Source of the DNA: Choristocarpus tenellus KU-1152
Lineage: Eukaryota > Phaeophyceae
Assembly (NCBI GenBank): GCA_964200185.2
Contig: CAXNAD020000252.1
Coordinates: forward strand, 1-23,300
Direction of reading: 5' to 3'
DNA length: 23,300 nucleotides
Both the position numbers and the translations under genes were made by a program. This document shows, piece by piece, positions 7,364 through 19,300 of the stretch; within the stretch, counting starts at the first letter, position 1, and the number at the start of each line of letters is the position of its first letter. The notes below the pieces were generated by a model, which was not told where the DNA came from, did no database searches, and saw only the letters and a list, made by a program, of their open reading frames with translations.

Positions 7364-10300
7364 GTGAGCGGCGGTAACCTCCTTCTGTTCCACTTTGCCC
7401 TGGAATCTCCTACTGGTAGGATTTAGTGAAGGCCAAAAACACTTCTGATGAATGAGTGAACCCTTTTTGTGATAAATAGCTGCTGTCAAGGAATGTATGT
7501 GATCAACATTTCCATCACGTACATGTTGTTATTTCCTTTTCTGTTCCTGGCCTCACCATGTTCCTCTCAGCGTGGACAATACCCACAGCACATGTTTCTG
7601 AATCCTCTGCCCGAATCCGAAAATTGTAGCCTTCAAAAGCAGGTTGTGCAGCTCCTAGGATACACAAGCTGACCCAAGAAACTCCCTGGCAATCCCACAC
7701 AATGAGGGGAGGGGGGGAACAATCCAGTGTAGCCGTGGTACATCTGAATCGCAGCAAGAGCCCACCTTCAGCTGCACAACATCTTGCAAGTGAATCATCT
7801 GCTGTGGAGGGTCAGACTAGGTCGCTGTCCCTGGTCGATCCCACGGGTGGAAGTATGCATAAAGGAACAGGATTGGGTGAAGCTCCCAACTGTGTGCAGC
7901 CTATAGTGGAGAGTGTACACGAGTCTACGGAGAGCAACAAATCGGCCAATAAAAGCAGGATTCTGTTTGAGGGTGAACAAATTGATGCGTCGACTGTGAG
8001 AGATACCACTAAAGCTTTGCCTTCGGCTGAGAAGGAGTTGCAACTGCGGAAGGTGCAGGCTGCGGTTATGAGGCAGGATGAAGAACTAAAGCTGAAGCCG
8101 AAAGACATTTCTGAGACGACTACATCCTCTCACCGAGGTACTGAGGGGGTTTCCGATCCTGTTGGCCTTCTCCGTCATGCTGTCGTTACAGATGATGCCA
8201 CTGCTGCCACCAGGGAGACGGCGCTATCTGAGCTCTGTGAGTCAGAAGCAGGCGGTTACAACTTCCACTTGCCACCAGAGCAAGGGTTGATTGCGGAGTC
8301 TCCTGAAGAGGAGAGAGGACAAGTCAATGGTGTTACTCAGGAACCTGGTACTAGGCTTTTTAGTGAGTCTCCTTCTGCCGTGGATGTTCTCAGCAGCGAT
8401 GTTGCCATGCCAATGCCAGGCGACCCCTTCTTGCCGGCAAACAGGTTGGACCGGACTCCGCCCCAGAAGCATGGGACTGATCCTGTAGCATCGATGTCCA
8501 CCCTGAAGCCTCCTACGGTGCCTAGTGAATGCCTCCTTGGTTCATCAGGGCTAGGGCTCAAAGCGACATGCTTGAGCGACCTCACTACTGCAGGCCCTAA
8601 GCCCATCAGCAGTGGACATTGCGACGTTGATGGCAAGTTGGGGTCGGGAGACAAGGAGTCCTCTTCACCCTCAACTATCCCCTCCTCTTCAGTCTCAACT
8701 ATCCCCTCCGCTGGAGTGGTGAAGGAGAAACAAACACATCATCGAGGGGAACGTAACACTGAGAGATTTGGCTTCAATCGTAGGAGGGTCTATTGTTCCA
8801 AGAAGGGGCCAGTCCAAGCCAAGAGCGTATGTCGAGCTCGCCACTCTATTCCCAAGCAGGCAGTCGTTGCTGCGGGCACGTCCATGGCAAGGCCCATTGA
8901 CACGGTCAGTGCTGTGTCTGGGGCGGTCTCTCCGGACAAAGAGGAGAACTATCATGATCCTCGCTCCGAGGAGCAGGAGCATCTTGAGGGAAATCCTTTC
9001 ACTAGAGCTGACAAGCTGGCTCGAACGCCCCCATTGGAGGAGCGGTCTTATGTGGTGGAGCGAGGGTATCGATCAAGCTCTGAATTGGTTGATGATGTCA
9101 CTGACCTTGGGACAGGCAAGGCACAGTCGGGGGGGGGCAGATGTGGGGAGAGGGGGGAAGATGGGAAGGAACGTTTGTTTGTGAGGGAGCTGCGGCGAGA
9201 GGTGGCAAGTATGGCAGATCGGCTAGCCAAGCAGACCCGGGAGAGAGAAATGTGAGAACGTTGATGGCATGTGGTGTATGCCTTGGGGAGCTTACTTTAG
9301 TCTCTTGTTTTTGTAGGAGTTAGGGTGGGTAGGACTGTAGTTGGCTGTGGCGAGCTGACGCTGATGCGTCATGTTGTCACTCTCTACGCTCTGATTGAAT
9401 ACCATTGTTGATTGGTTTGTGGTAGGGGGTTAGGGTTAGGGTTGGGGTTAAGGTTTGTGTTAGGGTTAGGGTTAGGGTTGAGGACACGCGGCAGGTATAT
9501 CGGTTTGTGTTAAGGTTAGGGTTTAGGGAATGGAATGGCATGAATCTCGCGTTATCGTGGAAAGGTTGCACTTGTTGAGGTTAGGGTTAGGGTTAGGGTT
9601 AGGTTGGATGTGATACCAGGTGTAAGTAAGACAAGACTAATTCCTTACAACAGCAAAGGTGCTCTTTTTTCTTTTTTGTACACATTTAAAAAATATTAAT
9701 AATAAAAAAGAGAATCGATCTTTCTATTGCTGTGGAATTTCATACCCCCAGTCAATGACTGAGAGTGATGTGCTATGTCCCCTTTCCGTTGGCACTACCT
9801 ACCTCCTCCCCCCTCTCTGTTTCATCGATGGCTCTTCTTTGTGTGCATGTGTTGTCTTTTCAGGCTAGCAGATGTGGCATGCCAGGCAGAGGAAAGGGCA
9901 GCTAGGCTACGTGCAGAGGTTGAAGAGATGCAGAATCGTAGAGGAGAAGAGGGTGGGGGGAGGGGGAGGGAGTGTGAAGAGGCGGTGGAGGGAGGGGGAG
10001 GGGGAGGGGGAGGTGAAACATTGTTGTCAAAGCCGCACATGACGCCTTTGCCTCTGAAGCTGAAGAAAATGGAGGTGGAAGTGTGGAGGTGCTTGCAGGA
10101 CAAAGAGGAGGCTGAGGAGGAAGCGGAGAGGGCTTGGAAGGCGGTTAGGGACACGCAGGAAGAGGTGATTTAGGGTTAGGGTAGAGTCTGGATCGCAATT
10201 TTTTGTTTTTTGAGCACATGTTTTTGTTTTTTTTGAAAGCTCAACAGGAGCAGTCTGTTTGAATGGAAATATTTGTATTGATTTTGTAAAAATCTGGCTC

Positions 10301-13300
10301 TATTCTGGCTCTATTCTACCAATGTTTTGTTTTGGAAAAGTAGGTCTGATTAGTCCTAAAGGAAACCATTGGCATAGAATGTACAGGAGCTGTTGTCTGA
10401 GATTAGGGTTAGGGTTGGGGTTTTCTATATTTTTTCCCCTGTTTTTATAGTGATGAACAGTCCATGAACAATGTGGTGTGAGGATGCTAGCCCATTAATC
10501 AAAGTGGGGCATCCATGGTCATGACTGATGTTGTCGATGTTTGTTCATCAGGTAAAAAATATGTATGAATGACAGTTACACTTGAGTGACTGTCTATAAT
10601 TCTCAAACCCCCACCTTCAATGTTATGGTGTTGAAAATGATATAATAAAAATAGTAGTAATAATAATAATAGTTGCCTTCCTTAATTAATAATATTACTG
10701 AAGACTAGCCCTAACCCTAACTACCTTATCTTTATTGTCTAACTTGCTTCCGAGTTATGATGATTATTTTGAATACAAAAATAAAATATATAAAAAACAA
10801 AAAATCTTTGAGGACTGATACAACATGTAAACCATAAAAATTATTTAATTGACCACCTTCAGTCATGGCAATAAAAGTTCCTAGACCAATCAATGCAAAG
10901 GTACTAAACATTTATTATAATACTGATATTAATAATATTAATAAAGTCTAGACCAATCAATGCAAAGGTACTAAACATTTACAATAATAATGTTATTAAT
11001 AATATTAATAAAGTCTTAGGCTGTTTTCTTTGTTCACAAATATGTTATTGTTTTCAATAATGAAACAGAGCTGTATGTGTCAGCAATTTTAGAAACAACA
11101 TTGCAATAGGGTTATTGTTGGGACTCCAAACCCTAACCTTACAGAAACAGAGATGTATGTATCAATGATAAATTATAATAATAACTCTAACCCTAACCCT
11201 GTATGTATATATATATATATATTATCGATGATAAATAATAGTAATAGTGGATTGAGGTTAGGGTTAGGGAAAGCACACCGCGTTTCGTAAGTGAAATACA
11301 ACGTTTTTATTTTTATCCTGTGGAATATCAGTGGGGAAATGGTTAGGGTTAGGGTTAATACTGCAATTTTGACTGTAGAATATGAAAAGGTTGAGGGTGT
11401 TGGTGTTGATGTATTTTGATGTCGTTTTGTCCCCCCCCAAAAAACAAACAAACAAAACATTGTCAATGATAGGAATGGATCTCTTGATACCTGTGATGTA
11501 ACTGCTGATTATACCTATAAAATTAAAATAACATGAAAATGTATCATGTAATTAGCTCACTTCTAGGCTTTTACTCTCTGTTGGGATATGTGACTGGAAC
11601 AGAATGATGCTGTCTTGAATATTGAAGTTAAATTGTTTTTTGGTGGGGGTTGGGTTGCTCGTCAAGCCTGTCTTACAGCAACAAGCACCAAATAGTTACT
11701 ATCATTATTATTGTTATTATTATAGGTTAGGGTTAGGGTTGTGCATGTGATTACTCAAGTATATATTTTTTTGTACATACAAGTAGTATGTAAGTATGTA
11801 AGTATTCAATTTCAGTATGTACTATATGCAGTGGTTTGGGGTGTGCAGTGGAATTCTGAGGCATTTTGTGGAGAACTTTAGTAGTGTGTACACAATCTTG
11901 TTCTTGCATATGATGTTGCATATGATTATATTTGTTAACTATATTTTTGTTTTTTAAATACACAGGATTAGGATGAGGTTTAAACTAGTTTGGGGTTAGG
12001 GTTAGGGTATGAAGTGCCAATTTCAATCAAGTGCTTTGGGGAGTGCTTTCACCTTGATTTGCTGGAGTATCTTGTAACTTGACTATGTTGGTTAGGTTAT
12101 GGTGTTAGAGTTGTAGTTACTTACCATGATATTTAGTCAAGTATAGTGTGAAGTGCTCTTGCTTGCCAGATGATAAAATCAGTGTGATAGATGTGATACA
12201 TTCATAGTTATTCATTCTATTATAATGTTAATAACAGTATTTGCTGTTATTCTTTGTTTTGAGCAGTTGGAGAGTCTGTCCAAGCTTGGGGAGGAGAGGA
12301 GGTTAGCACTGCTGGAAGAGCAGTGCAGACAGGCAGAGAGCAGGTGTAAATTGGCAGAGGTTGCCATGGAGGAGCGACAGAGGAAGGTATACCTTTTTTT
12401 ACAACCATCTGTGTTATTTGCTAACTTGACATATATATATGTGTGTGTGTGTGTGTGTGTACTGGGAAACATGTAAGATGCCTTGAGGTTGATATCTGTG
12501 GGGTTGATGGTGTCTTTGTGTTTGATTGGTTCGTAGTATTACATTACAAGACTATTACATATAGAATTGTGAATATTGTCATTATTATTAATATTGTTAT
12601 TGTTTCTATATATTTGAAGTACAGTGTTGCTTACCTCCATTTCTTTCATGCCAGTTGAGGTAATAGGATAGGATTACTCATCACACCCCAATTGCTTTAC
12701 CAGCTTGACTGTCTATTTTGAACACATTTTTTTGTTGGTTACTTTGTCAAGCTGTGTGCTTCTAAGAGTCTTGTAATGAGAATAATAATAATAATAATAT
12801 GATATTTTGTATTTTTTTACTATAGTGTTACTGCAGTTGATGATGTGATGATGATGATGTAAACATATTCATGTGGGTGGCTGTAGCCGTTGTCAAACTC
12901 CCCACCATTGATGATGGAATAGTTGACCCTCAGAGGCATGCATGACTATATTTACATTGTCTCAACCAGTGAGTCAGCAGCCTAGAATTGCCTCTCAAAA
13001 GTTTACATGGGCTACTACTCACCATGGTGCATACTTAAAATCTGCATACACAAAACACTGATGATGCGCTCCTTTACAGTTGACAATAATAATGATAATA
13101 GTTAATGTGTTGGTTTAACAATAATAATAATAATGATATGTAATGTGTTGGTTTAACAATAATAATAGTTATGGTGATGGTTAATGTGTTGGTTTTACAA
13201 CAATAATGAAAATAATAATGAAGATCGTTGATGTGTTGGTTTACTTGGGTAGAAGCAATGCAAGAGTTGAGGGGGTGGATGGACTTCATAGCTATGGTCA

Positions 13301-16300
13301 AGACTTGCATTTTTTTTTTGGAGGATATTGTGTGAGATCGTTTGTATTGATTTATTACATCTCATTATGTGTTTTTACTTGGATGTTCAGCGCTAGAGTC
13401 CTTGTGGAGTTGAAGGTAATTGTCGTCAACCATCTCGATTTATTTTGAAATATTTCTTACCTATTGGTAGGGTTAGGGTTGGGGAACTCTGACAATGAAA
13501 TAGAAGCAGTCCTTCCCTAACCCTTTCTAGAGAATACAGGGAGGATGGTGACCTTAGTGATGCTAGTCAGTCATCTTGTTCTCTGATACAATTCAGCGCC
13601 AATCTTGTCACTGAGGATAATATGCCTCAGGAATATTGACACGGCATTGCCAGTTGAAGTATCCCACCTGAACCTGTGGTAAATGGTATCTATCAAAAAT
13701 GTGATCTATCAACAATGGTATCTATAACAAATATGATCTATCACAGATGGGATCTATTACAAATATGATCTATGACATGCCTTGACAGAGGTGGACAACA
13801 TATGATGTGGTGTTAATGCAATGTGCATGGTTAGAGGTTAATGTGGTTTGGTGTCAATTCCATTGATTGGCTTGGTGGGGCTTAGAGCATCTGTTCCTAT
13901 AGTGTGCAGTGTTAGGGTCTGTCATACTCCACACTACCTACTATTCATTTTCATACTTGTCTTCAGTATGACTAACATGATACACACAGAACACTAATCA
14001 ATAGACCTTAATCAAATGAAATATCTGTTACATTATGTCGCACATCAGACATGCAAGGAGGATGCTCTGACAACATAAAAGAACAAGATACATCACCAGC
14101 TCTAGCCTCCTACTGTCTACTCCACCAGTATTGTCTGGAGTGTATCATGCGCTACTATCTATCTTTTATCTCCCAGATGATTGTCAGTTGAAGTTTTAAT
14201 TTCTCCTTAGGATTAGGGTTAGGGAAATGAAAATGATCAACTGCAAACGTCTACTCCTGTGTGTTCATTGCTTTGCCATGTATTACAGTTACATGTAATA
14301 CAGTTACAGAAAAGAAAAAAAGTACACCCAGTGCATGTCAGCAGATTCCAACAGTCACACCCTTTGTTACCCATGGATGAGATTGAGCAAAAAGATTATC
14401 ATCCTCTAGAAAACCCTTTGTGAATCTACTTGTTAACAGCCCTGCTCTTGAACTCCAAGCAATTTCTGAATACTTTTCTGAATACTTACAGTATTGTAAC
14501 TTGCTGGTGTTGGGTATTGGTTAGGGCTAGTGGGTGTAGTAAGAGTTTCGAAGGTCCACTGATGTATCTTGTTGATTGGTTGTTGATTGGTTCTAAATCA
14601 CTCTTTTGAATCCTGACTGAATGTGAAACTACTACACTACTGCTATACTCTTGATGATAAATAAGTCAAACAGTGTTTTGAATCAATCAATACAAGGCTA
14701 TTAAATTATTCCAAGAACAGCTCCAGTCGACATCAAGATGGAGGGGGTTAGATTCAGTTGGTAGCTGTTTTCGGTAATTTGTTGCATGCACTAGGGTTAG
14801 GGTTCTTGGCACTTTCCATGGTCCACTTCATGTTCCCCATACCCATTTTAATTCTGATGGACTACATGAAGTGCATTACATTTTTGAGTTGATTTGATCC
14901 AGTGTGGTCAACCAAACCTTAGTGCATGAGACTGCGTGAAATATAGATTATGCAACTAACCTTCTGACCCCCTGTGGCTCCTCCATAAACTGGGCATAGG
15001 TTGCTTTACTTGTTGCAAATTCGGATGCAGAAGTACTTAGGAGTAAGGTTAGGGAAGCTGAGGTTTGGGCTAGGGCAAGGGCTAAGGAACAGGAGCAATG
15101 TGTGAGGGGGATGGGGACAAAAGCTGCTGCTATGGCGCAAAAAGCTAAGGTCGTTCTTGGGGAGGCGTTTGTTCGGCAACAGCGTCTTGCTGGGTGTGTT
15201 GCTGTGATGCAGGCTGATGTGGAGGTATGATTATTGTGAGGAGTGTGTGTATGTCAAACCAAGGAAAAGGAGTAGGAAGGGGGGTGGTACATCAAGGAAG
15301 ATTTAGGTAGGCTATCTGAGGATTGGAGCATTATAGTTTATAGTGTGGAAATAGAGGAGTTTTGTACTTCTCTATTGTGACCGTTTTAGAAATGCTGCAC
15401 CTGAATTACACCTACTAGATGCCTTCCTTGTGTGTAAGTTCCATTTTTTTATGTAGCGGTCTAGAAGACCAGCACTGAACACTTAAAAGTATCACATTGA
15501 GGAATAGGTTTCACCTGCCCTGCAACACTTCAGGGCTGCCCTGTTGAACATACTATCATTATTCATGTTGTACTTGATGTTACCTGTTGTCACAAGCATA
15601 GAAAGAGGTGCAATTAGCTGGATTTGAGGGGACTTGGGGTAAGGAGGGTAGGAGCTGGCAACTTACACATTGTGAAGTGATTTTTTTTTTGGCTGCCCTG
15701 TGGAAGGTGTTTGCTCTTCCACTACCCAAGCTGCAGATTGTCCTGGGTTCACTCTCTATAAGCTTGAGTTACACAGTATCTATCACCATTGATCCTTTCG
15801 AACAATCCAATTTGTTCCTAAGTTAAAATGAAGGCTAACCCTAACCCTAACTTCATATAATTGGCCAACATCCACATGGAATTGGGTACGTCATCTCTAA
15901 TAAAGGAGTCACAAAATTTCGCACCAAATCAAAACTGTTCAATATATGAGAGACCAATATTACGGTTTTGAATCAGAGAAGGATACCAAGTTCTACAAGT
16001 ACATCGATAAAGGAACGTTCATCTGTGTAGCACCTGCATGTGAAATCGCTACTTCGGTTTGTGATACCTCCCTGCAATCCTGTATGCGAAATAATTTATT
16101 GAATTTATGGGGTTGGACGTTTGGGACGGTAGGTTGAAGTTGTGGTTGGACAATGTGATGCGATGAGGGGGTGAAGATGTATTCCAATACAGAGGTAGTT
16201 TGTTTGGTCTTTATCCCTCTATGTGTTGTTGATGTAGGGTCATTGAAGTAGATGGTCTTCTGTTGCTGTGAATGTTTGAATGTATTGTAGGGCAAACAAC

Positions 16301-19300
16301 AATACACAAATTCGACTTAGTTCCTGAGGTGACGTTGTTTATTACTATTTGTGAGGGTACTTTTTGGACGATACGTTGATAGTTTTGATATTTTGATACG
16401 ATAAATATATTTGTTTTTGTTGCCATCAACCTTAAAACTGAGTACTTTGAGCGTTAAAAGATATCAAGGTGGAGGTTGCAAGCTTTGCTGTATTTCCCTG
16501 CTTGTTGTGGAATCATGAGCTATTTAGAGGTTCCAAACCCCTTCCGTCCAAAAGTCGTATAGGGGTATTGAATTATCGTCTCCGCAACTTCCAATGTCGC
16601 TAGGTCATTCTTCAAGTGAAGCGAGTTGAAAGTTATTCTCCTGTATGTTATTGCACACGTGCTTTTCCTCATTGCTCTGGTTTTGATGTATGCCGCCCAG
16701 GAATCAGAAGAGCGCATCCGCTCCTTATCGATCCGCAAGGACGGACTAGAGGCGAACCTTGAAGAGCTGAGTGAGGCAAGGCGCGAGGAAGTGTCTGGGC
16801 TGGAGGACGAACTTGCCAAGGCAAAACATGGACTGGAATTTAGTAAGGAAGAGAAGGAGAGACTGGAAACAAAACTGGCGGAGCTGGAGATTGAACATCG
16901 CAATGCTCAAGCGACGCAGGAGGATCTCAGGTAGTTTGTTTGCAACTGGTGCCTTAGGGCACAACAACGAGGTTGCTTTGTCTTATAGATGTGGTATTCA
17001 ATTCATATACGTTGGCTGGCAGTGCCCCATAGCATGTAAAGAAGACCTTTTTCTCTATCGCCATCAACTCACATGAATCTGCTCTTGCTTTCTGTCGTAT
17101 TATGACTTTGAGAAGTTACTAAAGGGGTACTCATAAATATGGTTGTCGAGTCAGTCACATGTAAACAGAGTTCACTTCATTTGCATTACTAGCCATCACA
17201 TGTGTCTTTCTTAGAAATGTACCATGAGAGAAAAATCGGACTTTACTCTCCACTACACACCCAACTATGTCCCTGTGCTGTAATCCCGTGAGCTCGAAAG
17301 ATCTGACTCTTCCCCTCGATCCGACCTCCCTCCTTCACTGTCTCCTCCCGTCTCTTCTGCCACCAGGGCTATGGCACAGGAAGAAAGAGACAGAAGACAG
17401 GCTCTGGAGCAAAGGCTCAATGAAGCTGAGCGTGTGCGTGACGACCTCGCCGCAGCTGCAAGCAGGGCAGCAGCAGAGTCGGAGAAGAGGAGAAGAGAAT
17501 CCCTAGAGAGGCGACTCACAGTGGCTGAAACTGCACGGGATGAGCTTGCAGCTTCCACTGCTACTGCCACGAGCATGGCAGCTGTAGAGTCTGAGAAGCG
17601 CCGACGGGTGTCCCTAGAGAGGAGGCTGGTGTTGGCAGAGCGTGCTCGTGACGATCTCGCTACCTCTGCAGCCAATGCTGCTTTGGAAGCTGCTAAAATT
17701 GCATCAGCTGAGGCGACTGCCAAGGCTACTGCTACTGCTGCTGCGAATAGAGCAATGGAGCGAGAGGAGTCTATCAAGAATCAAATTGATGCAACACCCG
17801 CACAAAGGGCAAAGGGGCAAGAGGACGCCAAGATTGCTGCAGCACCTGGAAGAAGGGTGAGGGAGCAAGAGAATGCCAAGATTGCTGCAGCACCTGCAAG
17901 AAAGGCAAAGGAGAAGGAGGACACCAAGGTTACCAAGTCATTGGTGGCGGAGGGTCAGGAAGAAGTGGGTTCAATTGGTGATCCGACAACTACCCCACTC
18001 TTGTTGGTGGAGTCACCATTGGCTGGAGTGACCACAGAGGAGGAGGGAGTTCCAGGATCTTCAAGGGGTATTGGGAGGGCGAAGCCTAGAGTCAGGGTAA
18101 GGTCTGAAGCTGAAGATGATAAGACAGAGGCAAACAACATGTCTAGGGTCAAGCGCTTGAAGGGCAAGGCCAGAGGAAAAATAAAAAGAAGAGTTAAAAG
18201 AAAGAGTGCTCTGGTCGATGAGGGTGTTTCTCTCACGAGGGCAGAGTTGCGTGGTCATATTGAAATGAAACTTGTGCATAGTGATGAAGGTGGTAATGAT
18301 GACATTGCTGGTGAAGAGAGGAGTCCGGAGAACAGTGAACTGCACCAGGGGGATCCATGTACAAGCCCCATTACAGCAAATGAGGACGATGTAGATTTCG
18401 ATAGGGCTTACAGCAACGGAGAGGAAGATGGTTTTGGTGCCAACAATGGTGAACATGAGAAGAAGATTGAGTTGGATGCAGTATCTATTGGAGGGAGAGT
18501 CACTGAAGAAGGTACGGAGGAAAAAAAAAGAGAGATGGAAGGCGTTTGTGGAGGGATCAAGCAGCAGGACCATGGCATGGGGGCTGGGGAGGTCGTTGTG
18601 CCTATTGCTGGGCTTGGTGTTGGACAAGAGGAGGAAGGGGATGAAGGTGGTGAAGGCACTGGTGGTGGCCAGAGTAATGACCCAATGGAGGCGTTTGAGG
18701 TTGAAGTCTCTGCTAGCCGAGTGGAAGAGGATGTGGTTAGGGATGTAACTACAGGTGTTGTAAGGAGGGGTCTGTCAAGGGGGTCACATCGCTTGGCGTC
18801 AAAGTCTGTATTGAGGTGATTTAACCTGACCCTGACTCTATACACTGCACCTCTTGTCACTCCAACTACAGTAGTCAGCCCTAACCCTAACTAGTTTTAT
18901 CAATTGAAACGTACAGTAAACTGTGTGATAATATAAACGGTGTGATGATAAGTAAGTGGGTATATTGTGTCCTACCGAGAAAGTTTTTTTTTATTATTAT
19001 TGTGATTTTGATCACGCTTGGGTTATGGAAATCAACTGGGATTTATCAGAGTGATATTGCACAAGTCTAGATCCATGCGTTGGTTCGAAAATAAATATAT
19101 TTTTGAGTATGAAATTAGAATGTCCAATTCCCCTTTCCTTTTGTACTTCATTTTTATTTATTTTCTGAAATGAATAAAAAAGGTTGTCTATTGAATTGAT
19201 AGGAGTTAGGGTTCATTTTTTTTTATAATTTTTTAGTTCAGTAGTAGTGTGTAGGTTACGTGATATTTGTTAGAGATGCACGCTGCATATGTAACTAACC

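Larger units (their letters stand above)
12387..14999 (+). other. Large gene intron(s) between exons 4 and 5, possible microexons
   Basis: 2.6 kb, AT-rich, with (TG)n near 12440-12460, (AATA)n near 12780-12800, a minisatellite at 13101-13250, a degenerate tandem repeat at 13684-13776, and telomeric tracts at 13470-13483, 14210-14224 and 14791-14802. Two candidate microexons lie within. From 13500 to 14990 I see no gene. Confidence 0.5.

Noticed and set aside
8242-9184. Several 60-138-codon frames on both strands
   Set aside because: Overlap the long exon 2 frame, lack motifs and splice logic; shadows of GC-richer coding DNA.
15993-16307. 104-codon minus-strand frame
   Set aside because: No domain, no supporting splice sites, and it overlaps an equally plain plus-strand frame; left unassigned.
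16626-16700. Hydrophobic segment as a membrane anchor before exon 6
   Set aside because: More simply the pyrimidine tract of the acceptor; exons 5 and 6 join in phase 0. Kept only as an alternative if cDNA shows a gene start at 16686.
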